Below are positions 14,168 through 20,296 of a stretch of DNA of 20,296 nucleotides, piece by piece. The notes below the pieces were generated by a model. That model was not told where the DNA came from and searched no databases. It was given only the letters and a program-made list of their open reading frames with translations. The number at the start of each line of letters is the position of its first letter. Within the stretch, counting starts at the first letter, position 1. The stretch comes from Clostridiales bacterium (GTDB lineage: Bacteria > Bacillota > Clostridia > Christensenellales > Aristaeellaceae). The translations under genes and the position numbers were made by a program. Where the stretch lies: contig SFFC01000026.1 of NCBI GenBank assembly GCA_004556985.1, positions 1 to 20,296 on the forward strand, read 5' to 3'.

Positions 14168-14212
14168 AAAGGCCGGATGAGGTTTCCCTCTCCGGCCTTT
14201 ACTCTTTGCTTT
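14168..14212. terminator. Bidirectional rho-independent terminator between convergent genes
   Basis: Arms AAAGGCCGGA (14168-14177) and TCCGGCCTTT (14191-14200), extended inward by GAGG/CCTC across a one-base bulge, with a TTTC loop. T-rich sequence follows on the right; on the other strand the arm itself and the upstream TTTG supply T residues. It lies between the convergent channel gene and the small membrane-protein gene. Confidence 0.8.
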
Positions 14213-14221
14213 TCTGACTGC

Positions 14222-14527
14222 TCACTCCGTCTGCGCGGCGTCGCTGTCGGAGCGGCGCTTGCGCATGCCCTTGAAGGAGCGGATTGTGCGGAAGGAGTGA
14301 CGCAGCTTGTAGACCTGAACGGCGCACAGCAGCAGCAGCATGATGGTCACGAACGCGAGGATGTTCGTCCGGGGGAAGCCCGTGAGCACGCCCAGCAGCG
14401 TGATGACGACGCTGAGCACGGTCAGCGCGAGCAGACCAAATGCGTTGATCCTGCGGCGCTGGACGAACTCGCGCAGCTTCTCCCGGTTGATGGTCGCGGA
14501 AAAATGGCGTTTGCCGGCATGCTTCAT
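14222..14527 (-). CDS. Small two-helix membrane protein of unknown function
   Basis: A 101-residue protein starting MKHAGKRHFSATINREKL. A basic N-terminal segment (1-30) is followed by two membrane helices (about 31-50, NAFGLLALTVLSVVITLLGV, and about 56-74, ILAFVTIMLLLLCAVQV), then a basic tail ending in SDSDAAQTE. A full AGGAGG ribosome site stands 9 nt before the ATG at 14527, which decides against the longer reading that starts further upstream. Transcribed alone and leftward. No known family recognised. Confidence 0.75.
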   Translation of the reverse strand: MKHAGKRHFSATINREKLREFVQRRRINAFGLLALTVLSVVITLLGVLTGFPRTNILAFVTIMLLLLCAVQVYKLRHSFRTIRSFKGMRKRRSDSDAAQTE

Positions 14528-14671
14528 GAAAGAATTCCTCCTGAGCCTGAGTATTCTGCGCGAAGCGGCGCATGGCATAGAAAATCAATCTCATTCTATT
14601 TCGGGAACCGGCGTCAAATTCCTGTTAAGAACGCGTGAAAAAAAGAGGGGTCAGTTTTCTGAGGGGGATAC

Positions 14672-14711
14672 AAAGATATCCACAGCTTTCCGTAAAGCTG
14701 TGGATATCTTT
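14672..14711 (-). terminator. Perfect 18-bp hairpin after the M20D gene, containing paired DnaA-box-like 9-mers
   Basis: Arms AAAGATATCCACAGCTTT (14672-14689) and AAAGCTGTGGATATCTTT (14694-14711) enclose a 4-base loop. It lies 12 bases past the stop of the leftward amidohydrolase gene, so it probably ends that transcript, although only three T follow the stem on that strand. Each arm holds a 9-mer one base from the DnaA box (ATATCCACA, 14676-14684, and its mirror, 14699-14707). Confidence 0.65.
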
Positions 14712-14723
14712 TGTAAAGCGCTG

Positions 14724-15899
14724 TCACTGTCCGTCGCCGGCCGCGCGCACGGCGCAGCCCGCCATCCAGGCCGTCGCCAGCGGGAGGATGTCCTCGTCGA
14801 CCTTGAACAGGCCGTGGTGATGCGCCGCCGTGCAGCCCTTCTGCGGCGCGTTCATGCCGACCTGCATGTAGCAGCAGGGGCCGATCGCGCGGTAGTCGGC
14901 AAAGTCGTCGCCCAGCATGCTCGGCTCCTGCGGTTGAATCTTCTCCGGCGGGACGAGATCCTGCGCGGCCTCGCGGGCCAGCTGCGCCAGGCGCGCGTCG
15001 TTGACCGTCACGCCGCAGACCTGGTTCATCTCGATCTCCGCCGTGCAGCCGTGGGCGTGCGCGACATCGTGAATGATCCGCGAGAACGTGCTCAGCAGCG
15101 TCTCATGTACGGCGTCGTCAAAGCAGCGCAGCGTGCCCTCGAGCACGGCGTCCTGCGCGATGATGTTGCAGCGCGTGCCCGCGTGGAACGAGCCGACCGT
15201 CACGACGACGCTCTGCATCGGCGAAATGAAGCGGGAGGGGATGTGCTGCAGGCTCTGCACGATGGCCGCGCCTGCCGCGATGGGGTCGATGCAGGCGTCC
15301 GGCACGGCGCCGTGGCCGCCCCGGCCGTGGATCGTGACCTTGAACATGTCCGGCGCGGCGCAGACGCCGCCCGCGGAGGCATGCAGCGTGCCCGTCTCAT
15401 ACGGGCTCCAGACGTGCAGCGCGTAGAACGCGTCGATGCCGTCGGCGACGCCCGTCGCGATGACCTCCTTGGCGCCGCGCTCGCCCTCCTCGGCGGGCTG
15501 GAAGATGATTTTGTAGGCGCCGGGCAGCTCGCTGCGGTGCGCGGCGAGCAGCAGCGCCGTATAGATGCCGACGGTCGTGTGCGCGTCGTGGCCGCAGCCG
15601 TGCATCATGCCGTCGATCTTCGATTTGTAGGGCAGGTCGGTCAGCTCCTGCATCTGCAGGGCGTCCGTGTCAAAGCGCAGGCCGATCGTCTTGCCGGGCT
15701 TTGCCCCGCGGATGACGGCGACCGTGATGTTGTCCTTCGGGCAGAGCAGCTCGATGCCCGGCACGCAGAGCGCACGGCGCACCTGCGCGTTCGTGCGCAC
15801 CTCGCCGTGGGACGGCTCGGGATACTGATGCAGATCCTCAAAGATGGCGCGCATGCCGGCCTCGGCGGCGCGGGCTTCGGAAAGAAAATTCATGTTCAT
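14724..15899 (-). CDS. M20D family amidohydrolase / N-acyl amino acid hydrolase
   Basis: A cytoplasmic two-metal hydrolase of 391 residues, of the M20 subfamily that removes acyl groups from amino acids. Sites in order: LHQYPEPSHGE (24-33), MHGCGHDAHT (metal residues Cys102, His104), FQPAEEGERGA (base Glu137, metal Glu138), ALHVWSP, the dimerisation-domain motif HGRGGHGAVPD, and AHHHGLFKVDE near the end. The start at 15899 has AGGA about 7 nt upstream; ATG 15893 is the alternative. It is divergent from metN, with 227 bases between, suggesting a link to methionine or N-acyl amino acid use (inference). Exact substrate cannot be told from the sequence. Confidence 0.9.
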   Translation of the reverse strand: MNMNFLSEARAAEAGMRAIFEDLHQYPEPSHGEVRTNAQVRRALCVPGIELLCPKDNITVAVIRGAKPGKTIGLRFDTDALQMQELTDLPYKSKIDGMMHGCGHDAHTTVGIYTALLLAAHRSELPGAYKIIFQPAEEGERGAKEVIATGVADGIDAFYALHVWSPYETGTLHASAGGVCAAPDMFKVTIHGRGGHGAVPDACIDPIAAGAAIVQSLQHIPSRFISPMQSVVVTVGSFHAGTRCNIIAQDAVLEGTLRCFDDAVHETLLSTFSRIIHDVAHAHGCTAEIEMNQVCGVTVNDARLAQLAREAAQDLVPPEKIQPQEPSMLGDDFADYRAIGPCCYMQVGMNAPQKGCTAAHHHGLFKVDEDILPLATAWMAGCAVRAAGDGQ

Positions 15900-15984
15900 C
15901 CAGCTTTCCTGTGTTGTTGTGGGGTATAGGATTCGCCGCACCGGAAAAAAATCCTCTTTTTTATCGATTTCAAAACCTATCAAA

Positions 15985-16024
15985 ATGATCGGAATGGATA
16001 TAGCTTCAGACTATGACCGATCAT
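15985..16024. promoter_or_regulatory. Inverted repeat upstream of the metN promoter, candidate operator
   Basis: Arms ATGATCGG (15985-15992) and CCGATCAT (16017-16024) are separated by 24 bases that contain a further short pair, ATAG/CTAT. It ends 14 bases before the -35 box of the metNIQ promoter and lies between two divergent genes, a usual place for a shared operator. The binding protein is unknown. Confidence 0.45.
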
Positions 16025-16037
16025 ATTATTTTTATTC

Positions 16038-16066
16038 TTGCCTATATGTTCCGAAGCGGGTATAAT
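16038..16066 (+). promoter_or_regulatory. Sigma-A promoter of metNIQ
   Basis: TTGCCT (-35, 16038-16043), an exact 17-base spacer and a perfect TATAAT (-10, 16061-16066). Transcription would start near 16073, leaving a leader of about 54 bases, too short for a SAM (S-box) riboswitch or a T-box. Control, if any, is thus likely by a protein at the upstream inverted repeat. Confidence 0.85.
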
Positions 16067-16126
16067 GAAGCTCGCTGCTTTGGGCTCCGGCCCGGCGGCA
16101 GGAAAACATACGGAAGGAACAACCAC

Positions 16127-17167
16127 ATGATTGAATTGCGTCAGGTCTGCAAGACGTTTGAGACCGGGGCGAAGGAGGCAAACGTCCATGCCGTTCGGGA
16201 CGTGTCGCTGACCATCGGGGACGGCGAAATCTTCGGCATCATCGGCTTTTCCGGCGCGGGCAAGTCGACGCTCGTGCGCTGCATCAACCTGCTGGAGAGG
16301 CCCACGAGCGGTCAGGTGATCCTGGATGGGCAGGATCTGACGAAGCTCAGCGAGCGAGAGCTGCGCGGGGCGAGGAAGCGCATGGGCATGATCTTCCAGC
16401 ACTTCAACCTCATGAAGTCGAGAACGGTCTACGAGAACGTCGCCTATCCGCTGCTGGGTTCCGGGCTCAGCCGGGAGGAAAAGCGCGAGAAGGTCATGGG
16501 CCTGCTGCGCATCGTCGGCCTGGAGGAGAAGGAGAAGGCCTACCCCAGCCAGCTCTCCGGCGGGCAGAAGCAGCGCGTGGCCATTGCCCGCGCGCTGGCG
16601 AACGACCCGAAGGTGCTGCTGTGCGACGAGGCGACCAGCGCGCTCGACCCGCAGACGACCGGGGATATTTTAAAGCTGCTGCGCGAGCTCAACGAATCGC
16701 TGCACCTGACGATCGTGCTCATCACGCATGAGATGGCGGTCGTCAAGCAGATCTGCACGCGCGTGGCCGTCATGGAGGATGGCCGGGTCGTCGAGGAGGG
16801 GAGCATCTACGACGTCTTCTCCAGCCCGCAGCAGCCCATCACGGGCCGCTTCATCCGCACGACGACGCACATTGACAGCGTCGAGGAGATCCTGCGCACG
16901 AATCCCGCTTCGCTGGGCGTAGGCAAGGGCGACATCGTTGTGCGCTACGACTGCGCGGGCGACAGCGCGTCGCAGGCGGTCGTCTCGCGCCTCTCGCGCG
17001 AATACGGCGTGGACATCTCGATCATCTTCGGCAACGTCGAAATGCTGCTGGGCACGCCGTTCGGGACGATGATCGTCGTCTTCCGCGGCGAAGAGGAGAG
17101 GGTCGCGGCCGCGCTTGACGCGTTCCGCGCATCTGCGAACCGAGTGGAGGTGATCTGCCGTGGCTGA
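16127..17167 (+). CDS. metN: Methionine ABC transporter ATP-binding protein MetN
   Basis: The ATPase that drives methionine import on the inner face of the membrane. The 346 residues show Walker A GFSGAGKST (40-48), Q-loop FQHFNL (90-95), signature LSGGQKQR (143-150), Walker B VLLCDE (163-168) and the switch His in ITHEM. The C-terminal 80 residues form an NIL domain (VSRLSREYGVDISIIFG), which in MetN senses methionine and inhibits transport; this separates it from other amino acid ATPases. GGAAGG lies about 8 nt upstream of ATG 16127. It overlaps metI by 8 bases. Substrates of the family include L- and D-methionine and some derivatives. Confidence 0.96.
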   Translation: MIELRQVCKTFETGAKEANVHAVRDVSLTIGDGEIFGIIGFSGAGKSTLVRCINLLERPTSGQVILDGQDLTKLSERELRGARKRMGMIFQHFNLMKSRTVYENVAYPLLGSGLSREEKREKVMGLLRIVGLEEKEKAYPSQLSGGQKQRVAIARALANDPKVLLCDEATSALDPQTTGDILKLLRELNESLHLTIVLITHEMAVVKQICTRVAVMEDGRVVEEGSIYDVFSSPQQPITGRFIRTTTHIDSVEEILRTNPASLGVGKGDIVVRYDCAGDSASQAVVSRLSREYGVDISIIFGNVEMLLGTPFGTMIVVFRGEEERVAAALDAFRASANRVEVICRG

Positions 17168-17837
17168 GCTTCTGAGCGGCATCATGCCCAACGTCGTCAA
17201 GACGTTTCCGGAGATGACCAAGGCGCTCTTCCAGACGCTTCAAATGGTCGGCACCAGCGCGCTGTGGAGCGCGGTGTTCGGCGTGTTCTTCGGCGTCGTG
17301 CTCGTGGTGAGCGCGCCGGGCGGCATCATGGAAAACAAGGTCGTCTATTCCGTGCTCGACAAGGTGATCAACGTCTTTCGCTCGATCCCGTTCGTCATCC
17401 TGATCGCGCTGCTGCTGCCGCTGACGCGCATCGTCATGGGCACCTCCATCGGCACGAAGGGCGCGATCTTCCCGCTGGTCATCGGCACGATCCCGTTCTT
17501 CTCCCGCCAGATCCACAGCGCGCTGTGCGAGGTGGACAGGGGCGTCGTCGAGGCGGCGCAGGCGATGGGCTCCGGCCCGTGGGAGATCGTCGTGCGCGTG
17601 TATCTGCGCGAGGGCCTGGGCGGCATGATCCGCGGCGCGACGATCACGATCATCAACCTCATCGCGCTCTCCGCGATGGCCGGCTGCGTCGGCGGCGGCG
17701 GTCTGGGCGATTACGCGATCCGCTACGGCTTCCAGCGCTTCCAGACGGATGTGACGATCGTGACGGTCATCATCCTGCTGATCCTGGTGACGATCATCCA
17801 GTCCGTGGGCAACCTGCTGACCCGAAGGCTGCCGTAG
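17160..17837 (+). CDS. metI: Methionine ABC transporter permease MetI
   Basis: The membrane channel subunit of the MetNIQ importer. The 225 residues have five hydrophobic segments and the permease coupling motif EAAQAMGSGPWEIVVRVYLRE (seen near 131-151; EAA...G core), which docks on MetN. The family-typical stretch FRSIPFVILIALLLPLTR is also present. Translation starts at GTG 17160, supported by a strong GGAGGTGAT site ending about 5-9 nt upstream, inside the metN end; the two genes overlap by 8 bases. metQ follows after 83 bases. Confidence 0.95.
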   Translation: MAELLSGIMPNVVKTFPEMTKALFQTLQMVGTSALWSAVFGVFFGVVLVVSAPGGIMENKVVYSVLDKVINVFRSIPFVILIALLLPLTRIVMGTSIGTKGAIFPLVIGTIPFFSRQIHSALCEVDRGVVEAAQAMGSGPWEIVVRVYLREGLGGMIRGATITIINLIALSAMAGCVGGGGLGDYAIRYGFQRFQTDVTIVTVIILLILVTIIQSVGNLLTRRLP

Positions 17838-17920
17838 TGACAAAGCATTTCCTGCAGTGTATCGCGCCTGTGCGCGTTCCTGAATGGGCAATCGCCCCGA
17901 ACAAAAGGAGGAAAATGAAT

Positions 17921-18727
17921 ATGAAGAAGCTTCTTTCCCTGGCGCTGGCCGCCGTGCTGTGCCTTTCCTGCGCGCTGGCGCTGGCCGAGACCGTGAAGGT
18001 CGGCGTCGTTGGCGAGAACAACGAGCAGTGGGAGCAGGTCATCATCCCGACCCTCGCCAAGGAGGGCATCGACATCGAGCTGGTCAAGTTCTCTGACTAC
18101 ATCATTCCCAACGAGGCGCTGGCCAACGGCGACGTCGACCTCAACGCCTTCCAGCACTACAACTTCATGAACAACTGGAGCAAGGAGCATGGCGTCGAGC
18201 TGGTCGCCGTCTGCGACACGCTGATCGCGCCGCTGTGCATCTACTCCCAGAAGTACACCTCGCTGGATGAGGTCAAGGACGGCGACGGCATCGCGATCAT
18301 GAACGACGTCGTCAACGAGGCGCGCGCGCTGCGCATGCTCGAGGCGACCGGCCTGATCACGCTCAAGGACGACATCACCGACCTGGCGACCGTCGCGGAT
18401 ATCGCGGAGAACCCGAAGAACCTCGTCTTCAACGAGATGGAGGCCGCGCTGACCGCCTCCGCCATGAGCGACCCGTCCATCGCCATCGCGTTCCTCAACG
18501 GCACGCACGCCAAGGACGCGGGCCTGACCAACGACCAGGCGCTGTACATGGAGCAGTATGATCCGAATAACCCCGACATGCACGGCATCATCAACGTCAT
18601 CGCCGCGCGCGCCGACCGCGCCGACGATCCGACCTTTGCCCGCATCGCGGAGGTCTATCACTCCGATGAGGTCCGCGCGCTGTTCGATACGGTCTATAAG
18701 GGCGTGTACATCCCGGCGTGGGAGTAA
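17921..18727 (+). CDS. metQ: Methionine-binding protein MetQ of the ABC importer
   Basis: The extracellular substrate-binding protein of the MetNIQ system (NlpA family), 268 residues. After a signal peptide (MKKLLSLALAAVLCLSCALALAE is its region, residues 1-23) come family marks: VKVGVVGENNEQWEQV, LVKFSDYIIPNEALANGDVDLNAFQHYNFMN, and IAIMNDVVNEARALRML. ATG 17921 is chosen because AGGAGG lies 9 nt upstream; ATG 17915 is too near. Oddly the signal peptide has no good lipobox (C-L-S-C rather than L-x-x-C) and looks cut by signal peptidase I after ALA, whereas most Gram-positive MetQ are lipoproteins. Last gene of the operon; a strong terminator follows. Confidence 0.94.
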   Translation: MKKLLSLALAAVLCLSCALALAETVKVGVVGENNEQWEQVIIPTLAKEGIDIELVKFSDYIIPNEALANGDVDLNAFQHYNFMNNWSKEHGVELVAVCDTLIAPLCIYSQKYTSLDEVKDGDGIAIMNDVVNEARALRMLEATGLITLKDDITDLATVADIAENPKNLVFNEMEAALTASAMSDPSIAIAFLNGTHAKDAGLTNDQALYMEQYDPNNPDMHGIINVIAARADRADDPTFARIAEVYHSDEVRALFDTVYKGVYIPAWE

Positions 18728-18757
18728 GCGCTTTCAGCAAAAGAACAGCAAAAGAAA

Positions 18758-18800
18758 AAGAGGGATCAGGGGACATCGTCCTTTGATCCCTCTTGTTTTT
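18758..18800. terminator. Strong rho-independent terminator after metQ, likely bidirectional
   Basis: Arms AAGAGGGATCA (18758-18768) and TGATCCCTCTT (18784-18794) continue inward through GGGGAC/GTCCTT pairs to a three-base loop, about 17 pairs in all, followed by GTTTTT. On the other strand the arm is followed by TTTTCTTTT, so it can also end the leftward lyase gene that stops at 18821. Confidence 0.9.
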
Positions 18801-18820
18801 CAGCGGTCTCAGGCCACGGC

Positions 18821-19711
18821 TCACAGATTCGCGGCCACGACGCGCTCGATGAAGGCCTTCTGCTCATCCGTCAGCGTCGGGAACGGCGCGCGGCAGGCGC
18901 CGCAGTCGATGCCCTGCACCTTCATGATGTGCTTGATCGACGGGAACAGCGAGCAGGAGACGAGCGCCTCCATGATGTCGTTGGCGCGGCGCTGCAGCGC
19001 CTGCGCCAGCGGGATGTCGTGCGCGGCATAGGCCGCCTCGAGCTTCGTGAACAGCGGCAGCGTGAAGTTGAAGGTCGAGCCGATGGCGCCGTCCGCGCCG
19101 AGCATTCGAGCGCCGATGTAGACCTCGTCAAAGCCGCCGTAGATGACCAGCTCCGGATTGAGGCTGCGGATGCGCTCCATCTGGTGCAGGTTGAGGCTCG
19201 TCTGCTTGACGCCGGCGATCGTGCCGTCGGTCAGCATGGCGCGGATGTCCGGGTCATAGATGTCGAGCTCCACGCCCGTGTTGCCCGGGAAGTTGTACAG
19301 AAACAGCGGCAGATCGACCGCCTCGCGCAGCGCGGCGAAGTAGCGCGCGATGTTCTTCATGCCGAATTTGTAGTAATACGGCACGGTCGAGATCATCGCG
19401 TCATAGCCAAGCGCCTTCGCGGCTCTCGCGTACTCGAGCGCCTCCTGCGTGGAGATGGAGGCGACGGAGGCGATGAGCTTCGTGCCCTGCCGCCCGGAAT
19501 AGCCCGCCGCGGCCTCAAGGCCCTGCATGCGCTCCTCGTGGCTGAGCATCGGGCATTCGGCGCTGCTGCCGCCGATCAGGAAGCCCGCCGCGCCCTGCGC
19601 GATGGTCTTGTCCATGAGCTTGTGCAGCGCGTCGGGGTTAAAGCGCCCGTCGCTGTCAAACGGCGTGATCGCGGCGACGAAAAAGCCGCCCATTCCCTGC
19701 ATCTTTTTCAT
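18821..19711 (-). CDS. DapA/NanA-family lyase or synthase (class I aldolase)
   Basis: A 296-residue (beta/alpha)8 enzyme that forms a Schiff base with a 2-oxo acid. Visible are the substrate carboxylate loop GGSSAECPMLSHEER (47-61; the usual GGSTGE has Ala for the second Gly), the catalytic Tyr139 (LYNFPGNTGV) and the Schiff-base Lys169 (IAGVKQTS). IYGGFDEVYIGARMLGADGAIGSTFNF is closer to N-acetylneuraminate lyases than to dihydrodipicolinate synthases, but the reaction cannot be fixed. The start has GGGAG 8 nt upstream. It follows the HAD gene on the same strand with 51 bases between, so the two are likely co-transcribed. No other sialic acid genes are in view. Confidence 0.88.
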   Translation of the reverse strand: MKKMQGMGGFFVAAITPFDSDGRFNPDALHKLMDKTIAQGAAGFLIGGSSAECPMLSHEERMQGLEAAAGYSGRQGTKLIASVASISTQEALEYARAAKALGYDAMISTVPYYYKFGMKNIARYFAALREAVDLPLFLYNFPGNTGVELDIYDPDIRAMLTDGTIAGVKQTSLNLHQMERIRSLNPELVIYGGFDEVYIGARMLGADGAIGSTFNFTLPLFTKLEAAYAAHDIPLAQALQRRANDIMEALVSCSLFPSIKHIMKVQGIDCGACRAPFPTLTDEQKAFIERVVAANL

Positions 19712-19762
19712 CCTGGGTTCTCCCTTTCTCTCGTTGGTTGGTTATCCTGCCACAGCGCCGCC

Positions 19763-20296
19763 TCATGCCCGGCGCACGCTGCCGTGTGTGACGATGTATT
19801 GCTCCTGCGCGGCGGCGAGCAGCGGGGCGTCCGCTTTTTCGTCGTCCGTGTACATCGCGCGGACAGTGAACTCGCCGACCGTCTCGCGGATGCGCCGCAG
19901 CTTTTCTTCGCCCTTGCAGTTTTTGCCGATCAGCGCGCCGGTCGCCTCGTCGCAGCGCGTGCCGATGAGCGTATAGCCACCCAGCAGCTTCGCCGCATGG
20001 CGCAGCTCGAATTCCGGCGACGCGGAAGCGATGACGATGGGGATGTCGCGCGGCGTTTTGTCAAACCACGCGCCCAGCTTTGCGCGCGTCGCCTCCTCCT
20101 GCCAGAAGCGCTCCGCCTCCTGCGTGAGCGAAAAGCGCCTGGCCATCTCGCCAAAGAGCACGGTCTTGAACTGCGTCAGCGTGCCCTTCTTCATCGCGAC
20201 GCGAACAGCCGCCGCCAGCACGCACGGCAGCGCCGCGATCATGCCGGGATGGCGGCGCAGGCAGTAGAGCGTGAAATCGACCGTCGAATCGCCGTC
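19763..20296 (-). CDS. HAD-superfamily phosphatase, SerB-like (partial, start missing)
   Basis: The reading frame is open to the window edge, starting DGDSTVDFTLYCLRRHPG, which matches the stretch just after the catalytic DxDGT of HAD-IB phosphatases; the catalytic Asp itself is outside the window. Later motifs are present: IVIASASPEF (motif II Ser), GTRCDEATGALIG (cap return), and GEFTVRAMYTDDEKADAPLL (motif IV, acidic metal pair near DD). 177 residues are visible, and probably only about 10-15 are missing. It lies upstream of the DapA/NanA-like gene on the same strand. Substrate unknown. Confidence 0.82.
   Translation of the reverse strand, partial: DGDSTVDFTLYCLRRHPGMIAALPCVLAAAVRVAMKKGTLTQFKTVLFGEMARRFSLTQEAERFWQEEATRAKLGAWFDKTPRDIPIVIASASPEFELRHAAKLLGGYTLIGTRCDEATGALIGKNCKGEEKLRRIRETVGEFTVRAMYTDDEKADAPLLAAAQEQYIVTHGSVRRA

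Noticed and set aside
16067..16126. SAM riboswitch or T-box before metN
   Set aside because: The leader is about 54 bases and shows no fitting stems or conserved core.
18821..20296. Sialic acid catabolic operon
   Set aside because: Only the lyase-like gene and a general HAD phosphatase are seen; no kinase, epimerase, NagA/NagB or sialic acid transporter is in the window.

Overview
The window looks like a chromosomal segment of a GC-rich Bacillota, most likely a Clostridia-type gut lineage (Christensenellales or Oscillospirales-like). This is inferred from strong AGGAGG-type ribosome sites, a DnaN/RecF pair of Gram-positive type, DUF5711-like and CvpA-like proteins, TTATCCACA DnaA boxes and a MetNIQ importer. 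No rRNA, tRNA, CRISPR array, transposase or integrase was seen.

Layout. Positions 1-15 hold the first codons of a leftward gene that leaves the window. Positions 205-904 hold a leftward FadR-type GntR regulator broken by a one-base frameshift. Rightward dnaN (1275-2378) and recF (2385-3476) follow, without dnaA in front of them. Just after recF lies a tight cluster of seven DnaA boxes (3532-3607) that resembles a replication origin. A rightward run of six genes (3753-8882) then encodes a membrane-anchored propeller-like protein, a CvpA-like protein, a 57-residue Cys-containing protein and three tandem M42-type aminopeptidases, the middle one lacking key active-site residues. Positions 9365-11878 encode a small membrane protein and a large GT-C-like polytopic protein. 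Positions 12079-13168 encode a secreted C39-like cysteine peptidase and a small unknown protein. 13495-14139 is a TRIC/UPF0126-type channel. Leftward are a small membrane protein (14222-14527) and an M20D amidohydrolase (14724-15899). Divergent from the latter is metNIQ (16127-18727), with a clear promoter. The window ends with a leftward HAD phosphatase (partial) and a DapA/NanA-like lyase.

How it fits together. dnaN-recF and the DnaA-box cluster form a replication locus. The M42 genes probably finish peptide breakdown in the cytoplasm. metNIQ with the divergent M20D enzyme suggests uptake and deacylation of methionine-like or N-acyl amino acids.

The most distinctive feature is a family of intergenic multi-hairpin repeats. 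Four copies carry a GCGCGAAGC(G/A)AAGAAGGG head and nested hairpins, and three carry a 38-nt double palindrome. Stems differ between copies by paired, compensating changes, which argues for selected secondary structure. This is the best candidate here for something undescribed.
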